Assembly (NCBI GenBank): GCA_905221615.1
Contig: CAJNDT010003301.1
Coordinates: 683,255 to 747,254 of the forward strand
Direction of reading: 5' to 3'
Origin: Symbiodinium sp. CCMP2592
Taxonomy: Eukaryota; Sar; Dinophyceae; Suessiales; Symbiodiniaceae
DNA length: 64,000 nt
A program made the translations under genes and the position numbers. Shown piece after piece: positions 50,611-60,127 of the stretch. How positions within the stretch are numbered: the first letter of the stretch is position 1; the number at the start of each line of letters is the position of its first letter. Under the pieces are notes generated by a model that saw only the letters and a program-made list of their open reading frames with translations, did no database searches and had not been told where the DNA came from.

Positions 50611-53190
50611 ATGGCTGAAAGCTACAATGCCTACGAGCTGGCCTTCGAAGGAGTGGACCACGAAGAAGTTTTCCCGTCTGGTGGGATGATGCGAACGTTT
50701 CTGAAGTTCCACAAGTTCCTGGAGATGTATTCTGGGGATTCGTCGCAGAGCGTTTCGCTCCCGCCGAAGATTACGAAAGACAAAGTGGTCGACAATGATC
50801 TCATTCGCACATGGGCAGCGTTCAAAGCACCTCCGTTGGTCTTGCTGTTCACGTGTGCAAATCTGTCGCCAGGAGGGGATCTTTCCATTCGAGTCCGAGA
50901 AATCCTCAAAGCTTGCTTATTTGCTGCCCCTGAGGAGTACATGGACAAACCCTATGGGGAGATACTCGCCATGGTCATCAAGTTTGGTGGAGGTCTCAAA
51001 CACATTGTTGCTGACTACGAGGGGAAGTTCAATGCCATCACCAGGTTTATGGTGGATGAGGAAGTGATCCGCGATGATGCAAAATTGGCTGTAGTTGAAC
51101 TGGAACAAGAACGAAAACAAGTTCGGTTCGACTTGAACACTGCAACAAGGAACATCGTCAGTGCGGACGTGTACTACAACCTCGCCGTTCTCATCAACTC
51201 CGTGGAGACGCCCTACCAGGCCGTGACAGACACGAGAATTCAACAATGGTATACGGTGAATCAGGACTACTACCACAAGTTGCCTATGTCAGGTAGAGCA
51301 CCTGACCAATCAGACCTGTTGGCAGAGCCTACGTTATGTAGGGTGTGCAAGCTGATGTACATGTTCGCAAAACACACTGGGTATGGACTACGGACCTACA
51401 ACCAGGAATGTGCAGCGAGCAACGATGGCGCTACGCCACTCAACGTTCACCAGCTGGCTTTGATGATGCGCACAATGCCTCAAGGCATGGGACATCCGCT
51501 CGCCTTTGCGATGAACTCGCTCCAGGCGTTCAGTGTCTGTCTCCACGTGCTTCATTCCTACGTATCATGGGTTGATCCAGAAACTGGACACCCGCATTAC
51601 AGATGGTCCAACGATGTGCTCCCTGATTCCGACTACACCACGTATTCTTTCCTCAAGCACCATGTGGATGCTGTATGTGCAGATCAGGACAGGAACGGCT
51701 TCCAATTGCCGGATGCGTTCCGTGGCTACACCTGGAATCAGTGCGGAGTTGAATCTGGGTACGTGGTCGACTGCTCTACCAAACGCGCCACGTTGGGCAT
51801 ATGGGAAGCAGAATTCCAACAGATGGGGGCACCAAGTCCGCTTATGCAAGATGATGGCCTATTTCCGCCCAATCTTCAACGGCATCCTAGCTGGGTATAC
51901 TCAACGGGGAGAGTTGCGATGCCTACGGCAAGCAACCTCGAACCGGAAGGAATCGTGCAACCTGAGCATGGAAGAACGCCGGGACAATCGCAAGGATCCG
52001 CTGCCGAACCTCGAGCCACCCCTAGCCACGGACCAAAGAGGGCAAGGACGGACGAGGCAACGGCATCGGCGTCGTCATCTTCTGCGGCACCTCCTCCACA
52101 ACCATCGTCTTCGCAACCGGAAGAGGAACCATCGCAACCGACATGGGAGGAAGCTCCAATCCCCGCTGGCGCTCAGGAAAGTTGGTACCATTATGTCAAC
52201 ATCGATGAAAAGGGCTGTCGCTCGAGCTTGCTGGCGACGACCCGTGATCAAGACGAGTACCCACCTACCATTGATGAGACGCCAAAGTTTGTGGCCAACC
52301 ACGACGTGGGGACCACACCGATTCAGCATTACGTCAGAAGACTGGTGACCTATTTGGCAAGGATCCGTTCCGTCTCTCAAAGTGATGACAAGGGTCTCAA
52401 CCTGAAGGTCTACGTGAAGCTGAGTACGAAGGTGTGGTTACGGATGTATTCACGGCTGTACCATGCATTGGCATTGGTGTCATGCGTGCATCTTCCTTCT
52501 CCTCCAATGCTTACCTCGGCAGTGATGATCGAGGCAGACAACGATCTTGTCGACAACGATGAAATTCCGGCAGAAGCAAGGATCAACACCATGAACACGC
52601 TGAACGGATTTCGCAATAGTTTGGGTATGGGTGGCAAGCCTGATGCCGCGACTATGCGCTCTCAATGCACAATCCTCGTCCAAGACTTTGACATGGTCGC
52701 AAGGACCAGGGGATCAACGCATACAGTGAGAGAGAACCTCGGCATGCATGGATGGAGTGAGATCTACATTGTGAGCCCGTCGATCACCACAGGTGCCAAC
52801 TACAACTTCCAAGTCACAAAAGGATCGTTGGAATCTGTGAATGCGACATTGGATGGCTTGACTGAAGAGCAGCTTGCAACCGTCACATTGCATTACCATC
52901 TGTCTCTCCAGGCGATCCTCATCGAGAACATATCATTTCCGATGAGTGAGGTCGGAGACGGAGCAGCAATTCGTTCTGACTTGCAGCGACAGCTCAAGGT
53001 CACGTACGTTGACCCTATCATTGCGGCAGGGAAGCGTACCACGCGCCCTCCAATTGTCAACATCAATCACGACTTACGGTTCGTAGGGCAGCCAGCAATT
53101 ACCTTCGACAGAAAGCTTCTCTGTTCAACGGCTTCCACGCGCTGGGAATGTATATTGAACTGGAGTTGCGAGCCCGAGCATGCGTGGTGA
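50611..53190 (+). CDS. Accessory ORF A of the giant element (859 aa), unknown function
   Basis: It starts at an ATG 112 bases after the RT ORF. The N-terminal half (residues 1-440) is folded-looking with Cys and Trp. Residues about 455-525 are Pro/Ser/Gln-rich and disordered (polyproline and AASASSSS runs). The C-terminal part (about 540-859) is again folded. I find no recognised motif. In the -1 frame, coherent coding begins before this ORF stops (near 53,100), so it may be continued by the next ORF through a frameshift. It lies entirely between RNase H and the 3' LTR and so is carried by the retroelement. Confidence 0.75.
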   Translation: MAESYNAYELAFEGVDHEEVFPSGGMMRTFLKFHKFLEMYSGDSSQSVSLPPKITKDKVVDNDLIRTWAAFKAPPLVLLFTCANLSPGGDLSIRVREILKACLFAAPEEYMDKPYGEILAMVIKFGGGLKHIVADYEGKFNAITRFMVDEEVIRDDAKLAVVELEQERKQVRFDLNTATRNIVSADVYYNLAVLINSVETPYQAVTDTRIQQWYTVNQDYYHKLPMSGRAPDQSDLLAEPTLCRVCKLMYMFAKHTGYGLRTYNQECAASNDGATPLNVHQLALMMRTMPQGMGHPLAFAMNSLQAFSVCLHVLHSYVSWVDPETGHPHYRWSNDVLPDSDYTTYSFLKHHVDAVCADQDRNGFQLPDAFRGYTWNQCGVESGYVVDCSTKRATLGIWEAEFQQMGAPSPLMQDDGLFPPNLQRHPSWVYSTGRVAMPTASNLEPEGIVQPEHGRTPGQSQGSAAEPRATPSHGPKRARTDEATASASSSSAAPPPQPSSSQPEEEPSQPTWEEAPIPAGAQESWYHYVNIDEKGCRSSLLATTRDQDEYPPTIDETPKFVANHDVGTTPIQHYVRRLVTYLARIRSVSQSDDKGLNLKVYVKLSTKVWLRMYSRLYHALALVSCVHLPSPPMLTSAVMIEADNDLVDNDEIPAEARINTMNTLNGFRNSLGMGGKPDAATMRSQCTILVQDFDMVARTRGSTHTVRENLGMHGWSEIYIVSPSITTGANYNFQVTKGSLESVNATLDGLTEEQLATVTLHYHLSLQAILIENISFPMSEVGDGAAIRSDLQRQLKVTYVDPIIAAGKRTTRPPIVNINHDLRFVGQPAITFDRKLLCSTASTRWECILNWSCEPEHAW

Positions 53191-54626
53191 TTCATGGATC
53201 TTCGTTTTGGTCAAGAATGTACAGCCAGACGAAACATGCGTCATCAGGCGTGCATACACTGTCAGCCGAAAAGGTGCCAGCACCGGACAATCGGGTCAGG
53301 TTCAAATTGGGCTTCGCTATCTACGAGAAGCAGCTGTTCTGCGAGAAGATGGTATCCACGTGCTTTGTTGAGGCATCGAAAGTTCGCTCATGGGACGAAA
53401 CTGTCCGAACCGACTCAGTCGCTCACCCGTCGCTTGTCGAGATTTGGGAGGACAAGAGTGAAGTCAAGACGTCCACCAAGATTTCGCAGACATGGTTTAC
53501 GGGGGAACAGCAGCAACAGATCAGGTCGGGTGCCCAGGGTGACACGGTCGCTGAATCGTCCACAGTCACCTGGCAGGATTTTGACATCGCCATGACCGTT
53601 CCCGAAGCCTACTACGACAACAGGCACTACTGGTTCAGGATCGACACCTATGCGACCCTGAACACTGGTTATGTCAAAGGGAGAACGTTCTATTGCCCTG
53701 GATGTGAAGCAATGAAGTTGGCTGAGTGCTACGCACAAGCCTTCTTCAAGCCGACCGGAAACGGGTATCCTGGACACTGCATTGGGTGCGCGCATACTTC
53801 AGCCTTGAAGATGCAGCATCAAATCGGCTCCTTCAATGACTTGATCACGTCCCAGAAGTACACCTTGGCTTGCGCAAAGCACCTTTATGACCTGAGGCTT
53901 CAATTCGTGGATCCTCGCGTGGACATCAAGGAGTTCCTCAAAGTTTGTGCAGAGATGGTCTATGAAGACATCGGCAAGACGCTTTCTCACTACGGTGGTC
54001 TCCGAATCACAGCCAGTCAGGCCATCGAGTACGCGGCATGGGGAAAGGCCAAACAGTTGGCATGGGACAGAGGGTACGACTCCGAAGGCAAGACATGCTA
54101 CATCTGCTACTACGATGCCGGGAACTGCGCTTATGCTGGTTTCATGAGGATGCTTTTGACTCCGGAAGAGCGCCAAGAATGCTACAGAGGGTCAGTCTTG
54201 CCCAAGGAAGAGCGCCTGGGTGACACAGTGGAGCTGGCGCTCGGGCTTCTTACAATTGCAATGAGACACCCAAGTCATTTTCCGAATTGGGGTGGCCTTG
54301 AGGGAGCAAATGCGTGCGCGAGGGGAATCGAAAGATCATTCTTCCGCTACGCGTCGGCCGAAGCTGTGAAGGATTTGTCGCGCAGCTTCAGGACTATGTG
54401 GGCGTACTCGCTCAGGGCGAAATGTCAGTCGGAAGCGACCGCATCACGTTCTGTGTCGCTTGTGGCAGTGATCTACACACTCTGTCCAATTGCACAGAAA
54501 ATGCTGCGACTCGGGATCTGGTACTTCGAGGCGTCCAGATTATCAAGGAAAGCCTTCTTCGATATCCACGTCGAGTACCTCCACAAGAGGCTGAGCCAAT
54601 GGACGTTGACACCACAGACCATGTGA
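53148..54626 (+). CDS. Accessory ORF B of the giant element, zinc-ribbon-like, unknown function
   Basis: It is 492 aa from ATG 53,148, but the frame is open and coherent a little upstream (RQKASLFNGFHALG). A probable zinc ribbon is formed by CPGC (near 53,695) and CIGC (near 53,785), with another Cys pair, CYIC (near 54,097). Past about 54,420 the reading becomes unconvincing, while the -1 frame (ORF C) becomes convincing. The true product therefore probably switches frame there, by programmed frameshift or by a mutation. Confidence 0.7.
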   Translation: MYIELELRARACVVIHGSSFWSRMYSQTKHASSGVHTLSAEKVPAPDNRVRFKLGFAIYEKQLFCEKMVSTCFVEASKVRSWDETVRTDSVAHPSLVEIWEDKSEVKTSTKISQTWFTGEQQQQIRSGAQGDTVAESSTVTWQDFDIAMTVPEAYYDNRHYWFRIDTYATLNTGYVKGRTFYCPGCEAMKLAECYAQAFFKPTGNGYPGHCIGCAHTSALKMQHQIGSFNDLITSQKYTLACAKHLYDLRLQFVDPRVDIKEFLKVCAEMVYEDIGKTLSHYGGLRITASQAIEYAAWGKAKQLAWDRGYDSEGKTCYICYYDAGNCAYAGFMRMLLTPEERQECYRGSVLPKEERLGDTVELALGLLTIAMRHPSHFPNWGGLEGANACARGIERSFFRYASAEAVKDLSRSFRTMWAYSLRAKCQSEATASRSVSLVAVIYTLCPIAQKMLRLGIWYFEASRLSRKAFFDIHVEYLHKRLSQWTLTPQTM

Positions 54627-57600
54627 GTGTTGCATCCTCGGACCGACGAACCAAGGCCAAAGCCCGACCGCGACGCGGAGGCGAAGCCGTACGGGGTGAT
54701 GTGGTCTTGATCCGTTATGAGAACAAACACAATCTCTGCACGGATGTGGAGAACCGTCGGGGGCTACATGATGCTTGTGGCGTACCACTGCAGGAATCGG
54801 GACCAGAGAATAGCCAGCGAGTGGTGGACCTTATTGAGCAGCTTTCGGACCATCGCGACCGACGCCTACCTCAACGAGGAGACCGTCCTAGCTTTGCTTA
54901 CGATGACAACACTCATAGCTACACCAATGCAGGCTATGAATCCATCGGCGGCGGAAGGCCAATCCGGTGCGGGATTCTCGACCTGATCCCAACCAAGGGT
55001 GCAAGCTTCATCAACAATCGATGGGACCTCGTGAACGAAGTTGTCGTTCGCAACATCACCCGTCAGCGCAGACTGAACGCGGATTGGGCGCTATCGTGCA
55101 TCCAATCTGACCTACGCCACAGAATCGCCAGGCGCCCAGGCTCGGAATGGCTTGACAACAGGTGCCAGGTGGCATTCAACAGTGTCATCAAATGTGATGA
55201 AGGAGGGTGGGTGATGATCGAAGACTTGGTGAGGCATGAGCCACTATGGACCCATGAAAGCAGACGCATCACCGAAGCGGTCTCAAGGACCGATGAGCAA
55301 CAGAAGAAGAGAGTGTACAATGAAAGACTTCAGCTATTGTTCCAAGGGAACATGATTGCAGCCACGAAACGCAACAAGGCCAAGATTCGGTTGCAGTTCC
55401 TGGGTGTGAGAGTGAAGGACCCCGGCACGGAAGTTCTTGGATCAGCAGGTTCGAACAGGTTGGTATCGGTTCAGGACCAGATCACGGAGATCCAGAACAA
55501 CGATCATTGCCGGCATGGCCAGAGGTACCTGAACATATGCAACGGCTGGGTGAAGCCATGGGCAGTTAGGGCTACGAGTGGTCACTCTGCGCACTCAGAT
55601 CCCCAGAACAACTTGCTTCAGTTGGACAAGAACAGGTTCGCAATATCTCCATCTATGACCCTCTTGCAACGTCTTGGAGGTGCGTTCCACGCTACGGCAT
55701 GCCGCAACTTGGATTCCATTGTCACGCAAGGCATCATGCCTGGTTCGGAGGACCCCGACGGGGACTTCGACCATAGGAGCCAATTCCGAGGCAACCAAGG
55801 TGGCAGACTCCACAGCTATTGGGGGGTGTTTGCGCCGTTCGATCACCGGAACGCAACGACCAAGATGCGAGTACATGGACGAGACGCCAAACACATGCCA
55901 TTGGCGGTCCTTCATGTCCCATCGCAAGATCTTGCACGAGAAGATGGACGTATCACAGACAGCGGCATCATGATCGTTGGTCGAACGATACCTTTCCATT
56001 GCGTCAAGGAGGTATGGTTTTGCGTCCCTGATCCTCGAGATACACACTCTTTCGCTCTGGTGGAAAAGATCTACGATGAAAGGTTGGAGAAAGAGCTGGT
56101 GTGGGACTACAATGCATCACCGTTGCTTCCCGAGTTCGAGAGATACCGAACGCCAAGCAAGATCATGGAATTGCTTTGCGAGATGCCTCCTGGACCCCAC
56201 GACACAAGCAAGGAGCAGATCATCCGAGACCTCACGACTGTCCTGGAGTCCCACAGGGAGAACACGGTTCGGCATCACTACATGGACAAAGGAATCAAGT
56301 TTGTCATCAAGAATTGGCGACCCGAAGACCTACGCAGAGACGAGGATGGAAGGAGAATGAGGGTATGCCCGGCATGCTACAACATTGTTCAAGCATGTTT
56401 CTCCCGATGCACGTCTTGCTGGTCACAGTTCATTTCAAGCGGATATTATCAAGGTTCTCCACAACGGGATACTCCTACGGAGATCCCCAGTGACTTCATT
56501 GCTCAGACAATGGAAGCCGCAGCAGCCGCAGTGCCTGAGGCGCCCGAAGAGGAGCAGGAAGCCATGGAGGGAGAGACCGTTGCGGAACCTGAGGAAATCC
56601 CAGAACCATCTGTCATCGCGGAGGACGATCCAGAACAGGAACCTGATGAAGAAATGGACATAGAGCCAGGAGAGGACTTTGATGACGCAGTTCCAGAAGC
56701 AATCGCACAGGAACGTCGTCCCGTCTTCGTTACCGGCCAATCTTTGAACATCGATCCTGAGCTACAACTTGCACGTACCGCCATGCAGCCATCCTACTAT
56801 TCTGGAAAGCGAAATGCCCATTGCATTGACGCGAACATGACCGCTCTTTCGTACATGGCATACGTGGTATGCAGATCCATCTACAAGGCCTGGTCAGGAT
56901 TCGCAAAGTGGGCGACTATGCCGTTGTTCCAGATGAGGGAAAGTTTCGCACTTGGACAACGCTATGATGTGCTCGGAAAGTGGGGATCTTTGGCGGCAGT
57001 GGATAGGGAAACGGGTGTGAGCAAGGATGTGACTGATGAGGAGATCATTCGCTTTGCCAAGGAGCCTGAGAATCTCAAGCAGTATGATCCCAACGGGACT
57101 TACACCTTAAAGCGCTTCCGGACGAACCAGATGCTTTCTTTACTTACACGGGGAGCCAACATGATGGGAATTGGCAGGGACAACTTCAACCCTACTACTT
57201 ACTTGAAGAGCGAACGGGATGAAGATGTGAAGGCTATGCACTTTTGTTGCCTGAACGTCCTGTGCGAGGTGATTCCAATGGTGACGGGACACCAACAATT
57301 CTCAGTGCTACGACCAACGCCAACTGGACCGGTGGATTTCTTGTACATCGACCCCGTCGGTATCTTGCTGACTCATTCTGATCAGTCAGTCCAGACCATC
57401 GGCTTGCTGGTGGACCATAGTGTGCAAATGCCTGCGCATTTCATGGACAGATTGAATCGATCCAAGGCTGAGAGACAGCAAAACCCGACGACCAAGCGTA
57501 CTGAAGCTCTACACCACATTTCGGCCGCTGACTATCTCCCTCCAGGTGGTACGTCCATCCTGGACACGCCTGTCACTACGGAGGAACGTGAAAGCGCTTC

Positions 57601-57802
57601 TTCGTCCAAGGGACCTTCAAAAGGGCGTGGGAGAACCGGAGGTGAGCAACTTGGAGGCTGGAACTCCAACTCCTACTACGACTACACCGCCGGCAAAGGC
57701 CGAAACAAAGGTAAGGACAAGGGAAAGCATCGGGAACAGTATCCAGAGGAAAACCTCCGGCCCTGGGACCGCGATCCTGCGACCACGCGAAGATGGAGGT
57801 GA
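54314..57802 (+). CDS. Accessory ORF C: Tpt1/KptA-like RNA 2'-phosphotransferase domain
   Basis: 1,162 aa. Residues about 255-570 follow the order of Tpt1/KptA enzymes. R268-H269 lie in DLRHRI, followed by DEGGWVMIEDLVRHE (the winged-helix lobe, normally GWV.V..LL). R419 lies in AVRATSGHS (normally IRA.QGHS). HAT459-461 begins HATACRNLDSIVTQGI (normally HGT....I...GL). R498 and H500 lie in GGRLHSYWGVFAP (normally R.H.H), and SGIMIVGRTIP fits the (S)NGV.LT...IP end. Family Tpt1 enzymes transfer an internal 2'-phosphate from spliced RNA to NAD+, using an Arg-His-Arg-Arg set; all four seem present. After it come a CPAC...C..C zinc ribbon (about 680-700), an acidic linker, a second unknown domain and an RG/KG-rich tail. 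The first ~40 codons overlap ORF B and may not be used. Domain call by motif order only. Confidence 0.65.
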   Translation: MREGNRKIILPLRVGRSCEGFVAQLQDYVGVLAQGEMSVGSDRITFCVACGSDLHTLSNCTENAATRDLVLRGVQIIKESLLRYPRRVPPQEAEPMDVDTTDHVSVASSDRRTKAKARPRRGGEAVRGDVVLIRYENKHNLCTDVENRRGLHDACGVPLQESGPENSQRVVDLIEQLSDHRDRRLPQRGDRPSFAYDDNTHSYTNAGYESIGGGRPIRCGILDLIPTKGASFINNRWDLVNEVVVRNITRQRRLNADWALSCIQSDLRHRIARRPGSEWLDNRCQVAFNSVIKCDEGGWVMIEDLVRHEPLWTHESRRITEAVSRTDEQQKKRVYNERLQLLFQGNMIAATKRNKAKIRLQFLGVRVKDPGTEVLGSAGSNRLVSVQDQITEIQNNDHCRHGQRYLNICNGWVKPWAVRATSGHSAHSDPQNNLLQLDKNRFAISPSMTLLQRLGGAFHATACRNLDSIVTQGIMPGSEDPDGDFDHRSQFRGNQGGRLHSYWGVFAPFDHRNATTKMRVHGRDAKHMPLAVLHVPSQDLAREDGRITDSGIMIVGRTIPFHCVKEVWFCVPDPRDTHSFALVEKIYDERLEKELVWDYNASPLLPEFERYRTPSKIMELLCEMPPGPHDTSKEQIIRDLTTVLESHRENTVRHHYMDKGIKFVIKNWRPEDLRRDEDGRRMRVCPACYNIVQACFSRCTSCWSQFISSGYYQGSPQRDTPTEIPSDFIAQTMEAAAAAVPEAPEEEQEAMEGETVAEPEEIPEPSVIAEDDPEQEPDEEMDIEPGEDFDDAVPEAIAQERRPVFVTGQSLNIDPELQLARTAMQPSYYSGKRNAHCIDANMTALSYMAYVVCRSIYKAWSGFAKWATMPLFQMRESFALGQRYDVLGKWGSLAAVDRETGVSKDVTDEEIIRFAKEPENLKQYDPNGTYTLKRFRTNQMLSLLTRGANMMGIGRDNFNPTTYLKSERDEDVKAMHFCCLNVLCEVIPMVTGHQQFSVLRPTPTGPVDFLYIDPVGILLTHSDQSVQTIGLLVDHSVQMPAHFMDRLNRSKAERQQNPTTKRTEALHHISAADYLPPGGTSILDTPVTTEERESASSSKGPSKGRGRTGGEQLGGWNSNSYYDYTAGKGRNKGKDKGKHREQYPEENLRPWDRDPATTRRWR

Positions 57803-58066
57803 ATCAACGCTTGGTCTTCCTCGCCTATCAGTTCGTGACCTCTGAGCTTCGCCCATGGAATGCCATCGCGAATGCTTCTTTCTTCGGTGACGCCTGATTA
57901 GTTTGTCATTTCAGGGGATCGTTACTGACGTAGATGAGTGTCACAACGTTTCTAATTGGGATGCAAAGCTCTGATTTTCAATGTCAACGTTGCGGCGGAA
58001 CATTTTCTGCTGTCCTATCGTGCCATCTTCCGGGTGAGCAGCGTCGGAGACGCAACTCATGGGGGG
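57803..58066 (+). promoter_or_regulatory. 3' untranslated spacer with polypurine tract
   Basis: About 264 non-coding bases between the last ORF and the 3' LTR, ending ACTCATGGGGGG directly before TGCGAACGG. The G6 run with preceding purines fits a polypurine tract priming plus-strand DNA synthesis. Confidence 0.65.
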
Positions 58067-58487
58067 TGCGAACGGACTGCGATGCCTTGTCAAGTTCTAA
58101 GAGGTCACTATAAGAGCTGTGAGCAAGACCGTGTAAAGTGCAAGAGAAGGGGGCACGCTACGCGTCCCTCGACTCTAAGGGGGCATGCTACGCATCCCTC
58201 ATCTTTACCTTTCTATGTGACCGCCAACGCAACGTTTGGCTCAAGTCAATGCCCATAGCTAAGTGCTATATGTGTCTTCTATCCTGAGCAATCAGAGCTA
58301 TACGAACCGCCGCCGGCAGTGAGTGCAAAAGGAACGGCCGCCGGTTCTGCCTGCATAGGATTGCACGTGTGGAAGTAAGAGGGAGAGACAGGGTCCAGTC
58401 TGTGGAGAGTGCTAGCCAGCCACACCTACATTCATTACAGCTCTGGTGGGGAGAGCAGCAACCAAGTCGAGATCAATCCCCCACGCA
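58067..58487 (+). repeat. 3' LTR (421 bp)
   Basis: It starts TGCGAACGG and ends CCCCCACGCA. It lacks the 12-base insertion of the 5' LTR. Immediately downstream, the sequence reads straight into a copia integrase (THLPYRDWCPHCVKAKG). Confidence 0.95.
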
Positions 58488-60127
58488 AATTGACTCATTT
58501 ACCATACCGAGATTGGTGTCCACACTGTGTGAAGGCAAAAGGCAGGCATGGAGCCTCTAAGAAACAATTGGACAGACAACCAGTCATTCAGGTAGATTAC
58601 GCATTTCATGCTACTGACCCAAAGCTCCCCCTGAGGAAGTTATTGACGGCAGTTGATGTTGTCACAGGTCTGGGAATGACTATTGTTGTTCCTAGCAAAG
58701 GCAGTGATGATTACGCAGCAGCCGAATTGAAGAAGTTTACCTATGAATGTGGACGTACATTCGGTATTCTGCAATATGACAAAGAAGCCTCATTGAAAGC
58801 ATTGTGTGTCCGAGTCTGTGCGGAGTTAGGAGGCCTCAGCATTAGAGCAGCACCGCAAGGCCATTCTCAGGCACAAGGCTCAGTAGGCCAAATGCAGAGG
58901 ACATTCTACGGACAATTGAGGTCATTGATGTACCAAGTTGAGTTTAACTGCGACATTCAGCTCAGCTCTGACAGTGTCATTTACCCTTGGTGTGTTAAGC
59001 GCGCCCAGTGGTTATTGAACAGGTACTTGATCCATTCGGATGGTAAAACATCCTACTTCCGTAGGTGGAATCGGAATTATGAAGGTGGATTGTGTTGCTT
59101 TGGAGAAGTGATTCAGGCAAAGGTCATTAGCCCCAAATTCTCCAAGAAAAGCGACATTCCCTGGAAGTCTGCATTGTGGCTAGGACGTGATACCGAGGCA
59201 GACGAGATCATTGTTGCATTGCCCGAAGGAGTTAAGAAAGTTCGTACCATTCGACGGTTTTCTCCTTCATTGCAGTGGAATGCAGAACCTGTCAAGAATC
59301 TTCAAGCATTGCCTTGGAAGCCACGCATTGCGGAAGACGATTCTACAGACTTTGTCTATCCAGAGGCATTGAGTATTCTGCAGAAGAGTCGTGGTTCTAC
59401 CACGAAAGTTGCAGTGAAAGAGATTGCGCCAGCCGAGCCGATCGCAATTGAAGACCCAGCCGAAGGAGAGGAGACATTGGCTGATCCAGCAGTCCGCAAC
59501 GAGAAGCAATTGAACTGCAGGAGTTGCCTCCTCACGAAATTGAAGTCTCAGAACCAGAATTGCCATTCTCACCAGGCATTCGACGTCCAGGTGATCAGAT
59601 TGAGGAACCGCAAGCAAAGTCCTCCAGGATTGATCCTGACACTCACCTACTAAGGTTCAGAGGATTTCTGCATTGCGCTCAGTGACATTTCATGTTGCTT
59701 CAGCAGTCCAGTATATTGCTGGTATCATTGGAGCGACTGATGTTATCATGAAGGACGGTATTGCCGTCCCTGTTCACGTGAATATGGACCATGCTGAATT
59801 GCACCAAGAAATCAGGTTGTCGGAGCCAGTGATCTGGGATACCACTAGGGAATTCCCAGCGGAACCCCAGCGCATTGGAATGAACAAAGAGATGCAGTCG
59901 ATGAAAGATTTCAATGTGTACACTGAGGTCCCGATTGACAAATGCTCTCAGTCCGACATTGATGGTGCGATTGGTGTTAGATGGGTGAAGGGATGGAAAA
60001 CAGACACCGAATTGAGAATGAGATTGGTCGTTCAAGGATGTTTCCAGGATTCGTCAAAGATTGACACTGTTTCCATTTATGCAAGCACTCCGTCGCTTGT
60101 GACATTGCGTCTGTTGTCGTTGATGTC
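58488..60127 (+). pseudogene. Second Ty1/copia element: truncated, frameshifted integrase-RT remnant
   Basis: Reading begins at the LTR edge with the zinc-binding end of a copia integrase (THLPYRDWCPHCVKAKG), followed by the core: D in QVDYAFHA and D in QYDKEAS. The expected glutamate is missing, because GSVGQMQRTF stands where related elements have GSVE. The frame drifts near 59,500, where a shifted frame carries the more natural text (LPFSPGIRRPGDQIEEP). A further shifted ORF, 59,673-60,167, gives the start of the RT (GVRWVKGWKTD, then YASTPSLVTLRLLSLMSTN). RT homology stops at about 60,127, where the structured repeat begins. There is no RNase H. It cannot be autonomous. Confidence 0.8.

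Larger units (their letters stand above)
39104..58487 (+). mobile_element. Giant (19.4 kb) Ty1/copia-order LTR retrotransposon with extra ORFs
   Basis: The element is defined by direct LTRs of 433 and 421 bp that start TG and end CA. Coding order is Gag, protease, integrase, reverse transcriptase, RNase H, which is the Ty1/copia order. About 10 kb of further coding sequence follows RNase H: a C-terminal extension of the RT ORF and three more overlapping ORFs, the last with a Tpt1-like domain. Ty1/copia elements are usually 5-9 kb. The long ORFs have few interruptions and the LTRs differ at only about five bases plus one 12-base indel, so it is young. The 5-bp flanks do not match (atata left, aattg right). 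Similarity to other dinoflagellate copia elements is expected but was not tested. Confidence 0.9.

Noticed and set aside
58409..58487. Protein start inside the 3' LTR leading into the copia integrase
   Set aside because: The frame is open by chance through the LTR, and integrase homology begins only at the LTR edge.
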